NCBI RefSeq assembly: GCF_023159225.1
Contig: NC_063176.1
Location: 4,662,963-4,726,962, forward strand
Direction: 5' to 3'
Length of the DNA: 64,000 bases
Source of the DNA: Perognathus longimembris pacificus
Lineage: Eukaryota; Chordata; Mammalia; Rodentia; Heteromyidae
Part shown: positions 46,720 to 59,022 of the stretch, piece after piece
Layout: every line of letters starts with the position of its first letter
Position numbering within the stretch: the first letter of the stretch is position 1
Program-made: the position numbers and the translations under genes
The notes under the pieces: generated by a model
Told to the model about the DNA's origin: nothing
What the model saw: the letters and a program-made list of their open reading frames with translations, nothing else
Databases searched by the model: none

Positions 46720-47840
46720 AAAGTAAACTATTATGATAACCATAAACTACTTCCTATACTTGAAAGGCAAAGGTATACACAGCAGATGGCAAGATAGTAC
46801 AAAAGGTATTTCTGATTTGTAAATATTACAATAACTTTGTATGCTCAGAAAGAATTTGTTTTTCAGGTGAAGTGTGAAGTTATTATTAAAATGATATTAC
46901 ATTTGTACAGGTACTTGAAGCACAATTTTAATGATATTAAAGTAAAATAAGAATAATCATCAAAGTTTTCCCTATCATTGCTTCATTTTCGTTGCAAAAA
47001 TAATGGTGATATGGTATGTATCACAAATATTATCAAAGTTTAATGATTATTTCCACCAACAGAATATTGATAAGAGGGTATTGAAAAATCTGAAATACAT
47101 TGTTGTATTTATAAGTCATCTTGGTTCATTTCTATATGTTGGAATGGGTTTACACTTTGTACTGATTGTGGTGTTATTATAAAGAAAAGAAGGCTAGGAC
47201 CCATAAACCATGAGTCCAAATATCTTATCAACTAACTGGTCTTTTCTCTATTCAGAAGATCAAAGAAGGAAAAAATAAAGAGTAGAGCAAAAGTAGACAA
47301 TTTGATGTATTTCTGCATTTGTGGAGTTAGAATCCTTAAAGGACAGGATAGAATCCTTTAAGTAAACCCTGGTCATTAGAAAATGTAGCTTACAATAATG
47401 AAACACTAATGAACTAATTTGAGAGAAAGGAAGTCCTAGGTAAACCCCATACTTCTCTCACACAAAACATTAATAATTAGTTTGAAAAGTAAGTAGTATG
47501 GTAATATATAGGCATACAAAATAACACAAATGTGTCCTTCCACACATTAGAATTTTGACAGATTATTACAAGAGAATTATAACAACCATAAAATGGTCAC
47601 TTACATTAGGCCCAAATTGTGAATTACCATGGTTTTGTGCCAAACCATGACTCAATGTAATAAATAAAGAAGGACTCTACATCACAATTGCAATAGTTCT
47701 CCCTATTTACCATCATGCTTCATTTTCTAGTTTGTCACATGATGAGCTTTTAACTATGCAATTTCTGAACCTCTTAGAATTCTAACATGCTGTAATTAAA
47801 AGTTGAATCATATAATAAAGAGGTTTTAATTTTCTAAAAT
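46720..47840 (+). other. Intergenic C-D, AT-rich
   Basis: No gene or clear repeat is seen. It precedes the UGT exon 4 relic, so decayed UGT intron sequence may be present. Confidence 0.35.
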
Positions 47841-47926
47841 GATTACATGGGCCTTTGATGACCGGAATTCAGATACCATGGGACCCACCACTTGACTATA
47901 CAAATGGATCCTCCAGAATGACCTGG
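47841..47926 (+). pseudogene. Decayed UGT2B exon 4 between genes C and D
   Basis: It aligns along its whole length (86 of 88 nt) with exon 4 of C and D. The clearest part reads DTMGPTT, stop, LYKWILQNDL, against [13 protein letters not shown]. The Arg codon is now TGA, the GT donor is lost and the exon start is altered. A bit of the following intron (agagtct) also matches gene D. No neighbouring exons were found, so it is a lone relic of a lost fifth gene copy. Confidence 0.8.
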
Positions 47927-48017
47927 AGAGTCTACAGGGAAAGCAAGACTAAGGGGTTTCTGGAAAAATGATAGTTAAACTGGAAATGAACATATGCAAT
48001 TTAATTAAGAAAATTTC

Positions 48018-48225
48018 AGCTGGGTGCCTGAGGCTCATGAATGTAATCCTAAGCTGGTTCAGGAGGCTGAGATCTGAGGATAGTGATTCTAAGACAGCCT
48101 GGGAAGAAAAGCCTGTGACACATTTACCTCCAATTAACTACGAAAAAACCTGAAAGTGGAGCTGTGGCTCATGAGCAAGACAGCTCAAAGATGGTGCCCA
48201 GGCCCTGAGTTAAAGCCATGGCACA
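48018..48225 (+). repeat. Composite SINE
   Basis: A forward copy whose tail has expanded into the next microsatellite. Confidence 0.7.
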
Positions 48226-48425
48226 AGACAGGAAGGAAGGGAGGGAGGGAGGGAGGGAGGGAGGGAGGGAGGGAGGGAGGGAGGGAGGGAGTAAGGCAGG
48301 AGGAGGGAGGGAGGGAGGAGGGGAGGGAGGAAGGAGAGAGGGAGGAGGAAGGAGAGAGGGAGGAGGAAGAGGAGAAAGAAGGAGAAGGAGAAGAAGAAGA
48401 AGGGGAGAGGGGATGAGAGGGAGAA
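48226..48425 (+). repeat. (GGGA)n/(GGA)n polypurine tract
   Basis: About 200 bp of almost pure purine, with some 13 uninterrupted GGGA units at 48238-48291. It starts in the tail of the SINE. Long ORFs over it are low-complexity artefacts. Confidence 0.95.
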
Positions 48426-48809
48426 AATTTCAAAATTAATCTAATTTCTCTATGCTTACATTCCAATCTTACAATGCAAAAAAAAAATAAAGAATATCTG
48501 TTGACGTTTTGTTATGTGCAGGACCATTCACCATGTGCCAAATTCAAATGTCATTAGGTCAAGAGAAATTACCTCTCAGGGAAATTTTCAGATCCCCCTG
48601 ATTATTTCTCCTAAAGTTGTAGGACTGTGTTGCTACAACTCTGTACCGGTCCTTTTACCACCAGCAGTGAAATTCTCATGAAAAATAATGCTTATGTTAC
48701 ATGCATTTCCACACTTGTTTAATAACTACATAGACTATGTATTTTAAATCCTAAGATCCTGCTGATTACTGGATACAGACGTAATTGGTTTGTAGTTTTC
48801 ATACTATAA

Positions 48810-48950
48810 TGGGGGAGCAGAGTTAGGATGAGGGAAAGTGGGAGAAAAATGAGGAAGGGTGTCACAATATTAGATAAGAAACGTACTCACTACCTTATGT
48901 ATGTAACTGTGACCCCTTTGTACATCACCTTGACAATAAAATTAAATTTA
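48810..48950 (+). mobile_element. L1 3'-end fragment
   Basis: It reads gggagaaaaatgaggaaggg, gaaacgtactcactacct, gtgacccctttgtacatcac, then a poly-A signal. Confidence 0.6.
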
Positions 48951-49452
48951 AAAAAGGAACTCAAATTACACATTAGAATATCAACTATATGAAGAGTGAG
49001 TTCAGTTCTCTCAATATTTTTCTACCTCTTAAATTCAAGTATGTGTTTTTATTATACTAAATTGATATTCTTAATTCACTAATAGAAAACAAAGTTCAGA
49101 TTAGCAATACTAAGAATTCAGTCAGACTCTCAAACAACTGAGTTAACTTAAAGGATCAAAGATCACTGAAATAGGTTACTAAATTTGGGGAACTAAACTA
49201 AGCCTGGTACACTGACCTAATGATGTTTGAGTGAATATTACATCATATTTCTGAGTTTATATGTTATGTTGCTGCATAGAAGGAAATACGTATTTAATTA
49301 TATAGTTTAATTATATTTAAATAAATACTGAGATTTTAATAACATCAAAAAGTAGAGTGACATGGCCTGTTTTTTTGGTGCTGTTTGTTTCTCTTTTCGT
49401 AGCAAACATTTATTTAAATCTTACATAACTCAAGCTTTATAAAAAGCCAACA

Positions 49453-49650
49453 TGAGCTGAGAATGTCGCCTAGTGGCAAAAGTGCTTGCCTTGTATACAT
49501 GAAGCCCTGGGTTCAATTCCCCAGCACCACATACATAGAAAACAGCCAGAAGTGGCGCTGTGGCTCAAGTGGCAGAGTGCTAGCCTTGAGCAAAAAGAAG
49601 CCAGGGACAGTGCTCAGGCCCTGAGTCCAAGCCCCAGGACTGGCAAGAAA
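49453..49650 (+). repeat. ID-dimer SINE
   Basis: A forward copy with a short A-rich tail. Confidence 0.85.
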
Positions 49651-49886
49651 AAATAAATTAATTAAAATTTAAAAAAATTAATAAAAACATGATTGAAAAA
49701 GTGGGTTCTCCATCTAGTCTGAAGTATCCAAACCTTGAAACAGTTAATTAAAAAAAATAACCAAACAAATAAAATAAAAACTTCTGCCGCAAGTACTGCT
49801 GAAATATTTTTAAGCAGGTAAGTGAGCTTAATCTTTACAAAAGTCATTTTAACTAAAAAGCTATAAAAATCAAAGTTATCTTAATT

Positions 49887-50255
49887 CTACAAAAAGAGAG
49901 GGTACTTCACTTCATTCCATCTTTCGAGAACCTCCTGTTTGTCATCAAATGTGTCCCCAAATGAAATTTCTGTGTTCTTCTCAGGAGATCCCCTTGCCGA
50001 AGAGGGCAATATCGACATGGGAGTATAACTGCCTGGGCATGTAGGAAAGCATTCCTTAGTAGTGTGCAAAGAACTGAAGCAATCCAGGTTCATCTCTGAA
50101 ACTTGATCTGCACCTTTATGTTGAACAAGATGTGGAATGGCATCTTTAACAGGCATTTGCGAGACAGGACACAGAACAAGCATTGAGGGTGGAAAGGGGT
50201 AACAGTGAATAGGAATAAAATTGGCTCTTTGATCTGGATTTTGACTTAATATCAT
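49887..50255 (-). other. Unrecognised 122-codon ORF, possible pseudogene or exon
   Basis: The frame starts MILSQNPDQRANF and ends EVLERWNEVKYPLFL, with ordinary amino acid composition. A stop lies directly before the ATG. It is not related to UGT, L1 or the SINEs here. I do not recognise the family. No splice sites or poly-A tail were identified, so it may be a fragment of a retrocopy, an exon or chance. Confidence 0.35.
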
Positions 50256-50675
50256 CTTTCCAGTTTAATATGCCCATCTGGACATGCATATTTAAATGCA
50301 TATTTAATGGTATCATTCCACTTCAATTACTATTTGTGATTATTAATATACTTATGGAATACAAGATATAATTCTACCCAATAAATTTGTTTATATGTTC
50401 ATGAAAAATGTAGAGAGCTTATCAATTATACTATGCATATCTATTTACCAAAATATGCTGTATCATATCTAAATTCTTCCAACTTATTTCAATAAAATTG
50501 TAATCTTTTCAAACTACTATTCCCATGTTACTATTCTCATGTTTTCCAGCCTTGATACTCTCTTCTCTTATAGGGATACCACTCCATTATCTGAAGTAAT
50601 GAAGGAGACAGACATTTTTAAATCTTTGGGGTTTGGAATTTCGACATTCACATGACACATGGAAGAAGTTATTTG

Positions 50676-50866
50676 CTTTTTGCCAGTCCTAGGGCTTGGA
50701 CTCAGGGCCTGAGCACTGTCCCTGGCTTCCTTTTGCTCAAGGCTAGCACTCTGCCACTTGAGCCACAGCACCACTTCCAGCACTTCCTGTTATGTAGTAC
50801 TAAGGAATAGAACTCCGGGCTTCATGCTAGGTGAGCACTCTACCATTAGGCCATATTCCCAGCCCT
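50676..50866 (-). repeat. ID-dimer SINE
   Basis: An inverted copy ending ccatattcccagccc. Confidence 0.8.
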
Positions 50867-50984
50867 ATATACTTTTTTATTTTAACAAAATGCTAATGTT
50901 CTCAATTCTCTCTCTAATCTCTCTCTATATATAATGTATGTATAATGTATATATGTTAAGCTGTATTAAAAAGCAAGACTTGTA

Positions 50985-51550
50985 TTATCTATACATGATA
51001 TATTTCTTTGGAAAAACAAACATTGATTTGTGGTGAAAGGTTGGAAAAATGTCTCCCAAGCAAATGAAGCATAAAGAGGCAGACGGGAGTAGCCATACTC
51101 GTATCTGATAGGACAGACTACAAAAAGAATGCCAGAGGAGACAAGGAAGGCCATTCATATTAATAAATAGGAAAAATCCATCTAGGTGACATAACAATTG
51201 CTAACATATGAACACTATGGAAATTATAAAACATAGATCTCAAAACACTCAGAATGAAAAAAATTGAATGCCTCTTTATCACCAGACAACAAGTATCCAA
51301 AAGAAACCTCAGAATTGATACCATAGACCAAATGGACTTGATACATGTCAGTGACTACTTCATCAGCAGCTGTATAACACACAGTTTCTGAGCAGAAAAT
51401 GGAACATTTCCCAAAACAGAAAATATTGTAGGACATAGAGTAAGCATTACCAAATATAAGGAGAATTACAAACTCTCTGTATCCTATCAAACCATAATAG
51501 AAAGGAACTAGAACTCAACACCAAAAGAAACCATAGAAAATATTGAAGCA
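50985..51550 (+). mobile_element. Old L1 ORF2 fragment, left part
   Basis: It shows the endonuclease region (agtagccatactcgtatctga, then a decayed relative of the DITILNIY stretch). The same L1 continues at 52165 after an insertion. Confidence 0.6.
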
Positions 51551-52164
51551 CAATTTCACAGGGTGTGTTGAAAATAACTACAATGATAGACCACTTATTT
51601 CCATACGTGGAGTTCATTTCACTTAGCATCACCTTATGTGTTCATAAGGGCATACCTATTGAGCTCTTGTGATGATCTTCTAGGACTATCCTAGATGTGT
51701 ACTAATTATTCCCTATGAGGGAAACCATAGAGTCCATGTTTCTTTGGGTCTGGCTCACCTCACTTAGTATGATTTTTTCCAAGTCCTTCCATTTCCTTAT
51801 GAATGGGGAAATGTCATTCTTTCTTATAGAGACATAGAATTCCATTGTGTATATGTACCACATTTCCTTGATCCACTCATCTACTGTGGGGCATTTGAGT
51901 TGGTTCTATATTTTAGCAATGACAATTGTGCTACGATGAACATAAGTTGTGCTGGTAGCTTTAATGTGGTCTTGCTTGTAATCTTTTGGGTAGAACAAAA
52001 CTATATGGTGTAAACCAACTGTACAACTCATGGGGGGAGAGGGAAATGGGGAGGAGGAAGGTGGGGGAAAATTAGGGAGGAGGTAACAAGTTGGATAAGA
52101 AATGTACTCACTGCCTTATATATGAAACTGTAACCCCTCAGTATTTCTCGTTGACATTGAAGAA
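51551..52164. mobile_element. Younger L1 3' fragment with twin-priming inversion
   Basis: The part 51559 to about 51993 is the reverse complement of L1 36375-36790. From about 52000 the L1 3' end runs forward (aactcatggggggagaggg). Target duplication aaaatattgaagca flanks it at 51537-51550 and 52165-52178. The inverted 5' piece is the classic twin-priming product. Confidence 0.8.
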
Positions 52165-52920
52165 AAAATATTGAAGCAGTCCGAACAAAATGATGATAAA
52201 TGATGATTGGAAGATTGACTATTCACAAAATAGAAGGAAATTCAAAAATTCCTGTAATATAGGGAAAATGAGAACATAGCCTATCAGAATTTATAATGAT
52301 AATGCTAAAAGGAAAGTTTATTGCTATGAATGCCAACATTAAACACACACACACAAGGGGGGGAGAGAAATCTCAAATAGCCTAATTTGTTTCAATAGTG
52401 TATTAAGACAATATATTTATAGTTGGTCTATTTGAGAGGAGCTGGGGGAGAGGATTGTGGGAGAGTAAAGAACAACAAAATGCATAGAATGTATGTATCA
52501 AGACAATGTAACAAAACTAACAATAACATGGATAATAGGTATAGGAATGATGAGGAAACAAAGAGAATTCTTCTTATTCATTAATCTGGACAGTGTGCAT
52601 GGTAATACAGCTATGTCAAGGAAATCTGTTCAACAAACAGGTGCTAAAACAAAGCAAAAACCTAAAGTAAAATAATAAGTAAATAAAAATAGCTAAGATT
52701 AATTATATTTAAAAGGAAGATAATACAATTATGGTCAAGAGCTTATGAATGGATATTCAACATCATTAAACATAAAAGAAAATACAAGACACAGATAGAG
52801 AAAGGCTGTTTTGCTCCAACTGGAATGACCATAATCAAAAAAGCTAAAATTACAAATGTTGATGTGGATGTAGAGTAAGGATGATTCATAGACGCCTGGA
52901 AAATTGTAAATTAATCATGC
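52165..52920 (+). mobile_element. Old L1 ORF2 fragment, right part
   Basis: It resumes the older L1 (ggaaagtttattgctatgaa; later a decayed relative of the region at 36100-36230 ending gatgtggatgtagag). Confidence 0.55.
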
Positions 52921-53162
52921 ATTATGGAAGCCAGCATTTTTTTTTTTTGGATGCTGGAACCATCATAGGGTTGATTTCCCACTATAGCCTACCCAAGTTT
53001 ACAAATTTTTAGTATCACAGTTTTCCTAATTACCAGTCATCCACTACACTGAACGAGATGATTTGCCATAATAATGGCATATTTTACAATGTTTAGCCAT
53101 TTCGTTTTTCAAATTTAGACACAGTATGGGGTGAAACATGCATTTGCTACTAAGAGAACTAC

Positions 53163-53164
<2 letters not shown>

Positions 53165-53212
<48 letters not shown>

Positions 53213-53222
53213 TAGATAGATA
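53165..53222 (+). repeat. (GATA)n microsatellite
   Basis: About 13 GATA units. Confidence 0.95.
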
Positions 53223-53337
53223 ATATTTTAGCTCTAGATGGTATTACTAATAAATAAAATCTCTGAATTAATTAGTATTCAAACTGATTTAGTGTGAAAT
53301 GAAGGCTAATATAAATTAACAAAAGAAAGAAACATAG

Positions 53338-53525
53338 GTCGGGGTGCTGGTGGCTAACTCCTAACATCTTAGCTACTCAGGAGGCTGAGGTCTGAGGATT
53401 GACATTCAAAGCCAGCGCAGGCAGAAAAGTCTGTGACACTCTTATCTCAAATTAACTACCAAAAGGCCAGAAATAGAGCTGTGTATCAAAGCGGTCCAGT
53501 ACGAGACTTGATCAAGAAAGCTCAG
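53338..53525 (+). repeat. Composite SINE
   Basis: A forward copy abutting the next SINE. Confidence 0.7.
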
Positions 53526-53700
53526 GATCAGGGATATGGCCTAGTGGCAAGAGAGCTTGCCTCCCATACGTGAAGCCCTAGGTTTGATTCCCCACCACCA
53601 CATATACAGAAAACGGCCAGAAGGGACGCTGTGGCTCAAGTGGCAGGGACAGTGCTCAGGCCCTGAGTCCAAGGCCCAGGACAAAAAAAAAAAAAAAAAA
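53526..53700 (+). repeat. ID-dimer SINE with internal deletion
   Basis: The right arm lacks the stretch between gtggcag and ggacagtgctc. It ends in an A-run. Confidence 0.8.
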
Positions 53701-53701
53701 G

Positions 53702-53920
53702 ACTATTATACTAGCTATTCAGAAGGCTGAGATCTGAGGACGGCAGGTTGAAGCCAGCCCAGGCATGGAAGTCTGTCAGGCTCTTATCTTCAATTAACCA
53801 CCAGAAACCCAGAGGTGGAGCTGTGGCTCAAAGTGGTAGAATGCTAGCCTTGAGCAAAAGAGCTCAGGGACAGTGTCCAGACCCCGAGTTTAAGCCCTAT
53901 GATGGACCAAAACAAACAAA
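53702..53920 (+). repeat. Composite SINE
   Basis: The third SINE in a row, with aaggctgagatctgagg and ttcaattaaccacc. Confidence 0.75.
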
Positions 53921-54186
53921 AAATAATGAAGTTGCATATGCTGGTAAATTCTATTCATACAATATGAATAATCAAAAATTATAAAACAAATTTGAATCAT
54001 GACATCCAAGGATGTCATGTTACTCAACTATATTATTATTTGACCTTTAGTCCTATGCAAAGAAGACGGTAACACAGAATCTTCAGATTGCTCCTGTCCC
54101 TAAAGTCATGTAAGATCATTCATCAAAGGCTGAAAATATCACTTCAAACAGCAAAAGAAAAAAAAAGCAAACACATTTAGAGTGTA

Positions 54187-54272
54187 TTGTCTAAAAAGAA
54201 ATGTAGTCTTTTCCTGACTTATGTAACTGTAACCCTTTTGTACATCACCTGTTTAATTAAAAAGGCACTGGT
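54187..54272 (+). mobile_element. L1 3'-end fragment
   Basis: It reads gaaatgtagtc, cctgacttatgtaactgtaa, cccttttgtacatcac, just upstream of gene D. Confidence 0.6.
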
Positions 54273-54370
54273 TTTTTTTTTTTAAATAACCTTTTATAAC
54301 TCTGAGTTTGCTTACCTGAAGCACACATGATCAAACTGTTCCTGTTATTTATTCAACTTGAAATACAGAG

Positions 54371-54383
54371 GTTACATTTTAAC
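54371..54383 (+). promoter_or_regulatory. HNF1-like site of gene D
   Basis: GTTACATTTTAAC matches 10 of 13 HNF1 positions and lies 79-91 bp before the ATG. The following bases (ttctt) also align with those after the gene B site, so the promoters are homologous. Confidence 0.5.
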
Positions 54384-54461
54384 TTCTTGATTGATTCATT
54401 CTTACACAAAAAAATTGTAAAGAGAAGTAGTGTACAAAAAAAAGCACTGGATTCCATCAAG

Positions 54462-55185
54462 ATGTCTACAAAATGGATTTCTTTTCTTCTAATGGTACCA
54501 TTTCTATGCTACTTTAGCCCTGGGCGTTGTGGGAAAGTGTTGGTGTTCCCTATGGAATACAGCCACTGGATCAATATCAAGACAATTCTGGATGAACTTA
54601 TACAGAGAGGCCACGAGGTAACAGTCCTCCTACCATCTGCTTCCGTCTTTGTTGATCCCAACGAATCACCTACCATTAAATTTGAGCCTTATACTTCATC
54701 TTTGAGTAAGAGTGATATAGAAGATCTTTCCCAAAGGTGTCTCCATCAAGTTATATCTGGACTTTCACAAGAACCTTTCTGGACCTATCATTCACGGTTG
54801 CAAGAGATCTTCAGGGGTTTTTCTGACACCGTGGAACAAGTGTGCAAGGATCTCGTTCTGAACAAGGAAGTGATGACAAAACTACGAAGGTCAAAGTTTG
54901 ACGCCGTTCTTGCAGATGCCTTTGCACCCTGCGGAGAGCTGCTGGCTGAGTTACTGAAGCTGCCTTTGGTGTACACTCTCCGCTTCTTCCCTGGCTACAC
55001 CTATGAGCAGCACAGCGGGGGACTTCCAGTCCCCCCTTCCTACGTGCCTCTCCCCATGTCTCAACTAACTGATCACATGACATTCATGGAGAGGGTGGGA
55101 AACATGCTGTTTCTGCTTTATTCTAACTTCTGGCTTGAAGTCTTTACTGTGGAGAGATGGGATTGGTTTTACAGTGATGTTCTAG
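54462..55185 (+). CDS. UGT2B: Gene D exon 1
   Basis: The 724 nt encode a signal peptide (about residues 1-23), His35 and Asp152 in [17 protein letters not shown]. The donor is gtaagc at 55186. Confidence 0.95.
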
Positions 55186-58100
55186 GTAAGCTGTATCTTT
55201 TTACTGCTTAATCCTAACCACCAGACCCCTTGGCAGGTAAACTTATGGACTATAAATATCAGAAAAGGAATATATTAGATGATGAAAAAAAATGTAAGAT
55301 GTAATATTAATCTCAGAAGTCATATGGAAAGTGCACCCTGTGGAGCTGTTAGAGCCTCGTGGTCATTACTTGTTCAGAACACTCCAGGAAATAACAACTC
55401 AGGTCAATAAATGACTGATTTTTCCGAGAATTTACAAATATATTTTACAATATACTTTTGTTTTGTTATTAGTTTTTACTATAAAAGGTATCTTTCCATA
55501 ACAAAAGATATGAGATAAATTAAGAGTGAACACAAATTATATTTTAAGAATTTATATTTTCAACTGTGACTTACATATATATATACATATATATATATAT
55601 TTAGTCTCCTACTATATTAGTCTCCTCCCATATATTAATCTCCTACTAGCCTCTAAGTTCTGCAGTTGTCACCACAAATTTGGTTATAGTCTCAAAAACC
55701 TTAGCATTCCATTAGAGAATCACAAATCATGGGAAATGCTCACTAAACTTTAAAAACTAGTCTGAGTTTCCCCGGGAAAGTTGTTTCAGAAAGTACAATA
55801 GGAAAAATTCTGGGGCACAAAAAAGTTCTCAATTTATATTTGCTACTTTCATGGCTTTAAGAAAATATACAGAATAGAATGCAGTTGTAAATGTAGATAT
55901 ATTTCTGTTGTCAAAAGACAATAACTAAATATCTTGCCTGCATCATTCCAATTCATTTCAGAAACTCACATACTACATGGCAGATACAAGACATTTATTA
56001 TCCACTCTTTTATATTTTTTGCTTTTTTCAGGGAGACCCACTACCTTATCTGAGACAATGGCTAAAGCTGATATATGGCTCATTCGAACCTACTGGGATA
56101 TTGAATTTCCTCGTCCATTCTTACCAAATTTTGAATTTGTGGGCGGACTCCACTGCAAACCTGCCAAACCTCTGCCTAAGGTAAATCAGTTGCTGCTGGC
56201 TGTATTGCTTTGCCCAGCATGTTGTTCGAAATAACAACAGCCAAGTGTCTATATTATTAAGGGAAATATGAGAAGTGAGATAAAGTATTCTTCCCTGGCT
56301 GGCACTGACCCGTGATCCTCAGATCTCAGCCTCATGAGTAGCTAGGATTACAGGCCTGAGCCACCAACACCTAGCATCATCTGCCTCTTTTGTAATTTAT
56401 TTTTTATTTATAATTACCTATGTTATTTAATTGTATATCTTTTCCTATAAATCCCTAAACTTTGTTATCTAACTACCATACATATATCTTTAAAAGGTAA
56501 GGTGGATGCTTGAAAATAGCCTTTTTCCTTCCTTCCTTCCTTCCTTCCTTCCTTCCTTCCTTCCTTCCTTCCTTTCCTTCTTTCTTTCTCTCTTTCTTTT
56601 TCTTGTTGTTGATCATGGGGTTTGAACTCAGGGCCTCAGTCCTCTCCCTGAAATCTTTTGCTCAAGGCTAGTGCTCTACCAGTTTAAGCCACAGCTCTAT
56701 TCTGGTTTTCTGGTGGTTCATTGGAGATCAGAGTTTCATGGACTTTCCTTCCCAGGCTGGCTTTGAGCCACATCTCAGCCTTCTGAATGGTTAGGATAAT
56801 ACGCATGTCCCACTGGGGCCCATCAAGTTGTTTTTTTAAATAAAACATTTGATGATATTCTATACTTTACTGGAAATATGAATTATATGATAAAGGATTT
56901 TGTCAGAAGTATCAGCTGGTCTTCCATAGTCATATGCAACATGATAAAGAAAATCCCCATAAAAGTGATGTATGTAATTTTCCATTTGCATTTCATAGCA
57001 ATCTGGAGATTCATCTAAGAAAGTATAGTGGAGAGATGCCATATGTTTGTGATAGACAACAGGCAAGAGATTTGCCCAAGATAGCATACTGACCTAGCAT
57101 GTTGGGAGGTATAGTAGACACAACTTTACATATGTAACACCTGTGGAAAAACATGTGTTTTCTCTAGTTCTGTTACCACATTTTCTCAATAACATACAGG
57201 TGAGAAGACATACATTCATGATATTTGTGCCCAAAACTATTGCCTAAGGAATATTTTCATACCCATACAGGTGAAACTACTTCTTTCTGCAAATTGTGTG
57301 GAAATTCTTACATGGAGATATTAAAGTTTTAAATAAGCACAAAACCAAAGATCCATTCTGCAGAGATAAAAGTCCACGGATCCCAGTGTGAGAATGGTTC
57401 CTGGAATTACTAGGCTTCCTTTGTAGAAACTGGACAGGTGAAACATTAGAGAGGCCTGTACCACTAGCTCTTACACTTAGAACATGTTTCTTCTATTCAC
57501 AGATAGTTGTTGGCATCAACTGTGAAGGAGTATTTAGAATCTCAGTTGATTCTTTACAATTGTACTGACTTTGTAAAGAATGTAACATTAACAAGACACC
57601 TTTGGTAGCGTGCATATAAAAATTGCACTGCATTCACTTGAAAAAGAAAAAAAGAAAGAAAACTTTATTATTATCTATATACTCTCTCATTAACAGGATT
57701 TTATTAAGTACATAACAAAAATCACTTTGTTAAGTTATCTTGTTAAACACATCAAACCATATAGCCTTAGTTTAGTTTCATAATGAGAGGCAAAATAATA
57801 AAAAATAATGTCACTACATTTGTAGGAAGAAGAATATAAAAATATTGAAAATGGCTATATGTTATTTATGTATACTTAGTTAAATAAATGAAGACTAGGA
57901 TGGATACCTGCACTTCTGAGCCAAAGAACTCCTACATGAGTTATAAGTAAAGATAAGACAATGTTTTAAATTACTTTAATCCATATACTATTTGTTAATG
58001 GTTTTCAGAGTTTTTAATTTGGCTTACAAAAGAATATTACAGTTAAGAAATGACCATTCCATAACACTGATTAATTGGTAAAAAAAAAGAGTTGTTCATA

Positions 58101-58987
58101 TAAAATATAAGCATAGAAAAAGATTTTCAAAGACACAGAAAAATTATATGATAAGCAGGAAGACAATGTACAGAATGCAAATGGTCATCAGACTCACACA
58201 AATACCTGAATGTGCTAAAAATCCTAGGAATAGTGCAGTGGTTTTAATCCAGACACATTGCCATCCATTCAAATTTAGGCTTTTAAAACTTTTGTTTTAT
58301 TTTTTCTGAATATTTGTTTGATGCTACAAGACATGATTAAATAGACTGCCCTCGAGAGAGCCTTTTTTTTTACACAGAGAGAGCAAATAATAAAATGGAA
58401 TGAGAGAAAATACGAGTTCACAAACTTGTCAAAATATATACAAATATCTGCCTCTGCTCTTATTCTTTTATGAGGGACTGAATTTACTGATATGTGACTG
58501 ATTTTGAGATAGGTAGAATTATTCTTATCTATGAAACATACTTTTTTAATTGCCTTGAGTGAAAATTACAAATCAGATATTTCTCAAACATTCCCCAAGT
58601 CTTCTCAGGAGCTTCTTACCATGGGAGTGAATGACTCACTAGGTAGACCAGTTCTCCACTGGAAATGTATAGAGGACTAGTCCCACTAGTGAGAAAGAAA
58701 TCACTGTGGAAAACAGTGAGGAGGTAGTTGAGAGTCCCTCAAGCCTTGTTAGAACTCATCTGATTTGAAAATTAATTTTATAACATGATTTCTGGACAAA
58801 ACACATCACATGTAAATGAGCCAAGAAATGCTTTTACACAAATCTGTATAGTTCTAATATCATGAAAAGGTGACAGGCTCATGCATAGCTGTTACGGAAA
58901 AGATCAGCATTCTTAGGAATATTGCATAAAATCCAAGTTCCATTTTCCATTTTCTAAATGTCATTGATTCTTTTGTGTATGTATTTG

Positions 58988-59022
<35 letters not shown>

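Noticed and set aside
47230..47290. Possible exon 2 relic (attcagaagatcaaagaagg)
   Set aside because: Only a few bases resemble the exon 2 acceptor, and no downstream codons match.
53165..53222. CRISPR-like regular repeat
   Set aside because: It is a simple GATA microsatellite without spacers, in a eukaryotic genome.
54327..54461. 45-codon upstream extension of gene D exon 1
   Set aside because: It has no signal-peptide character, overlaps the HNF1-like site, and the internal ATG aligns with genes B and C.
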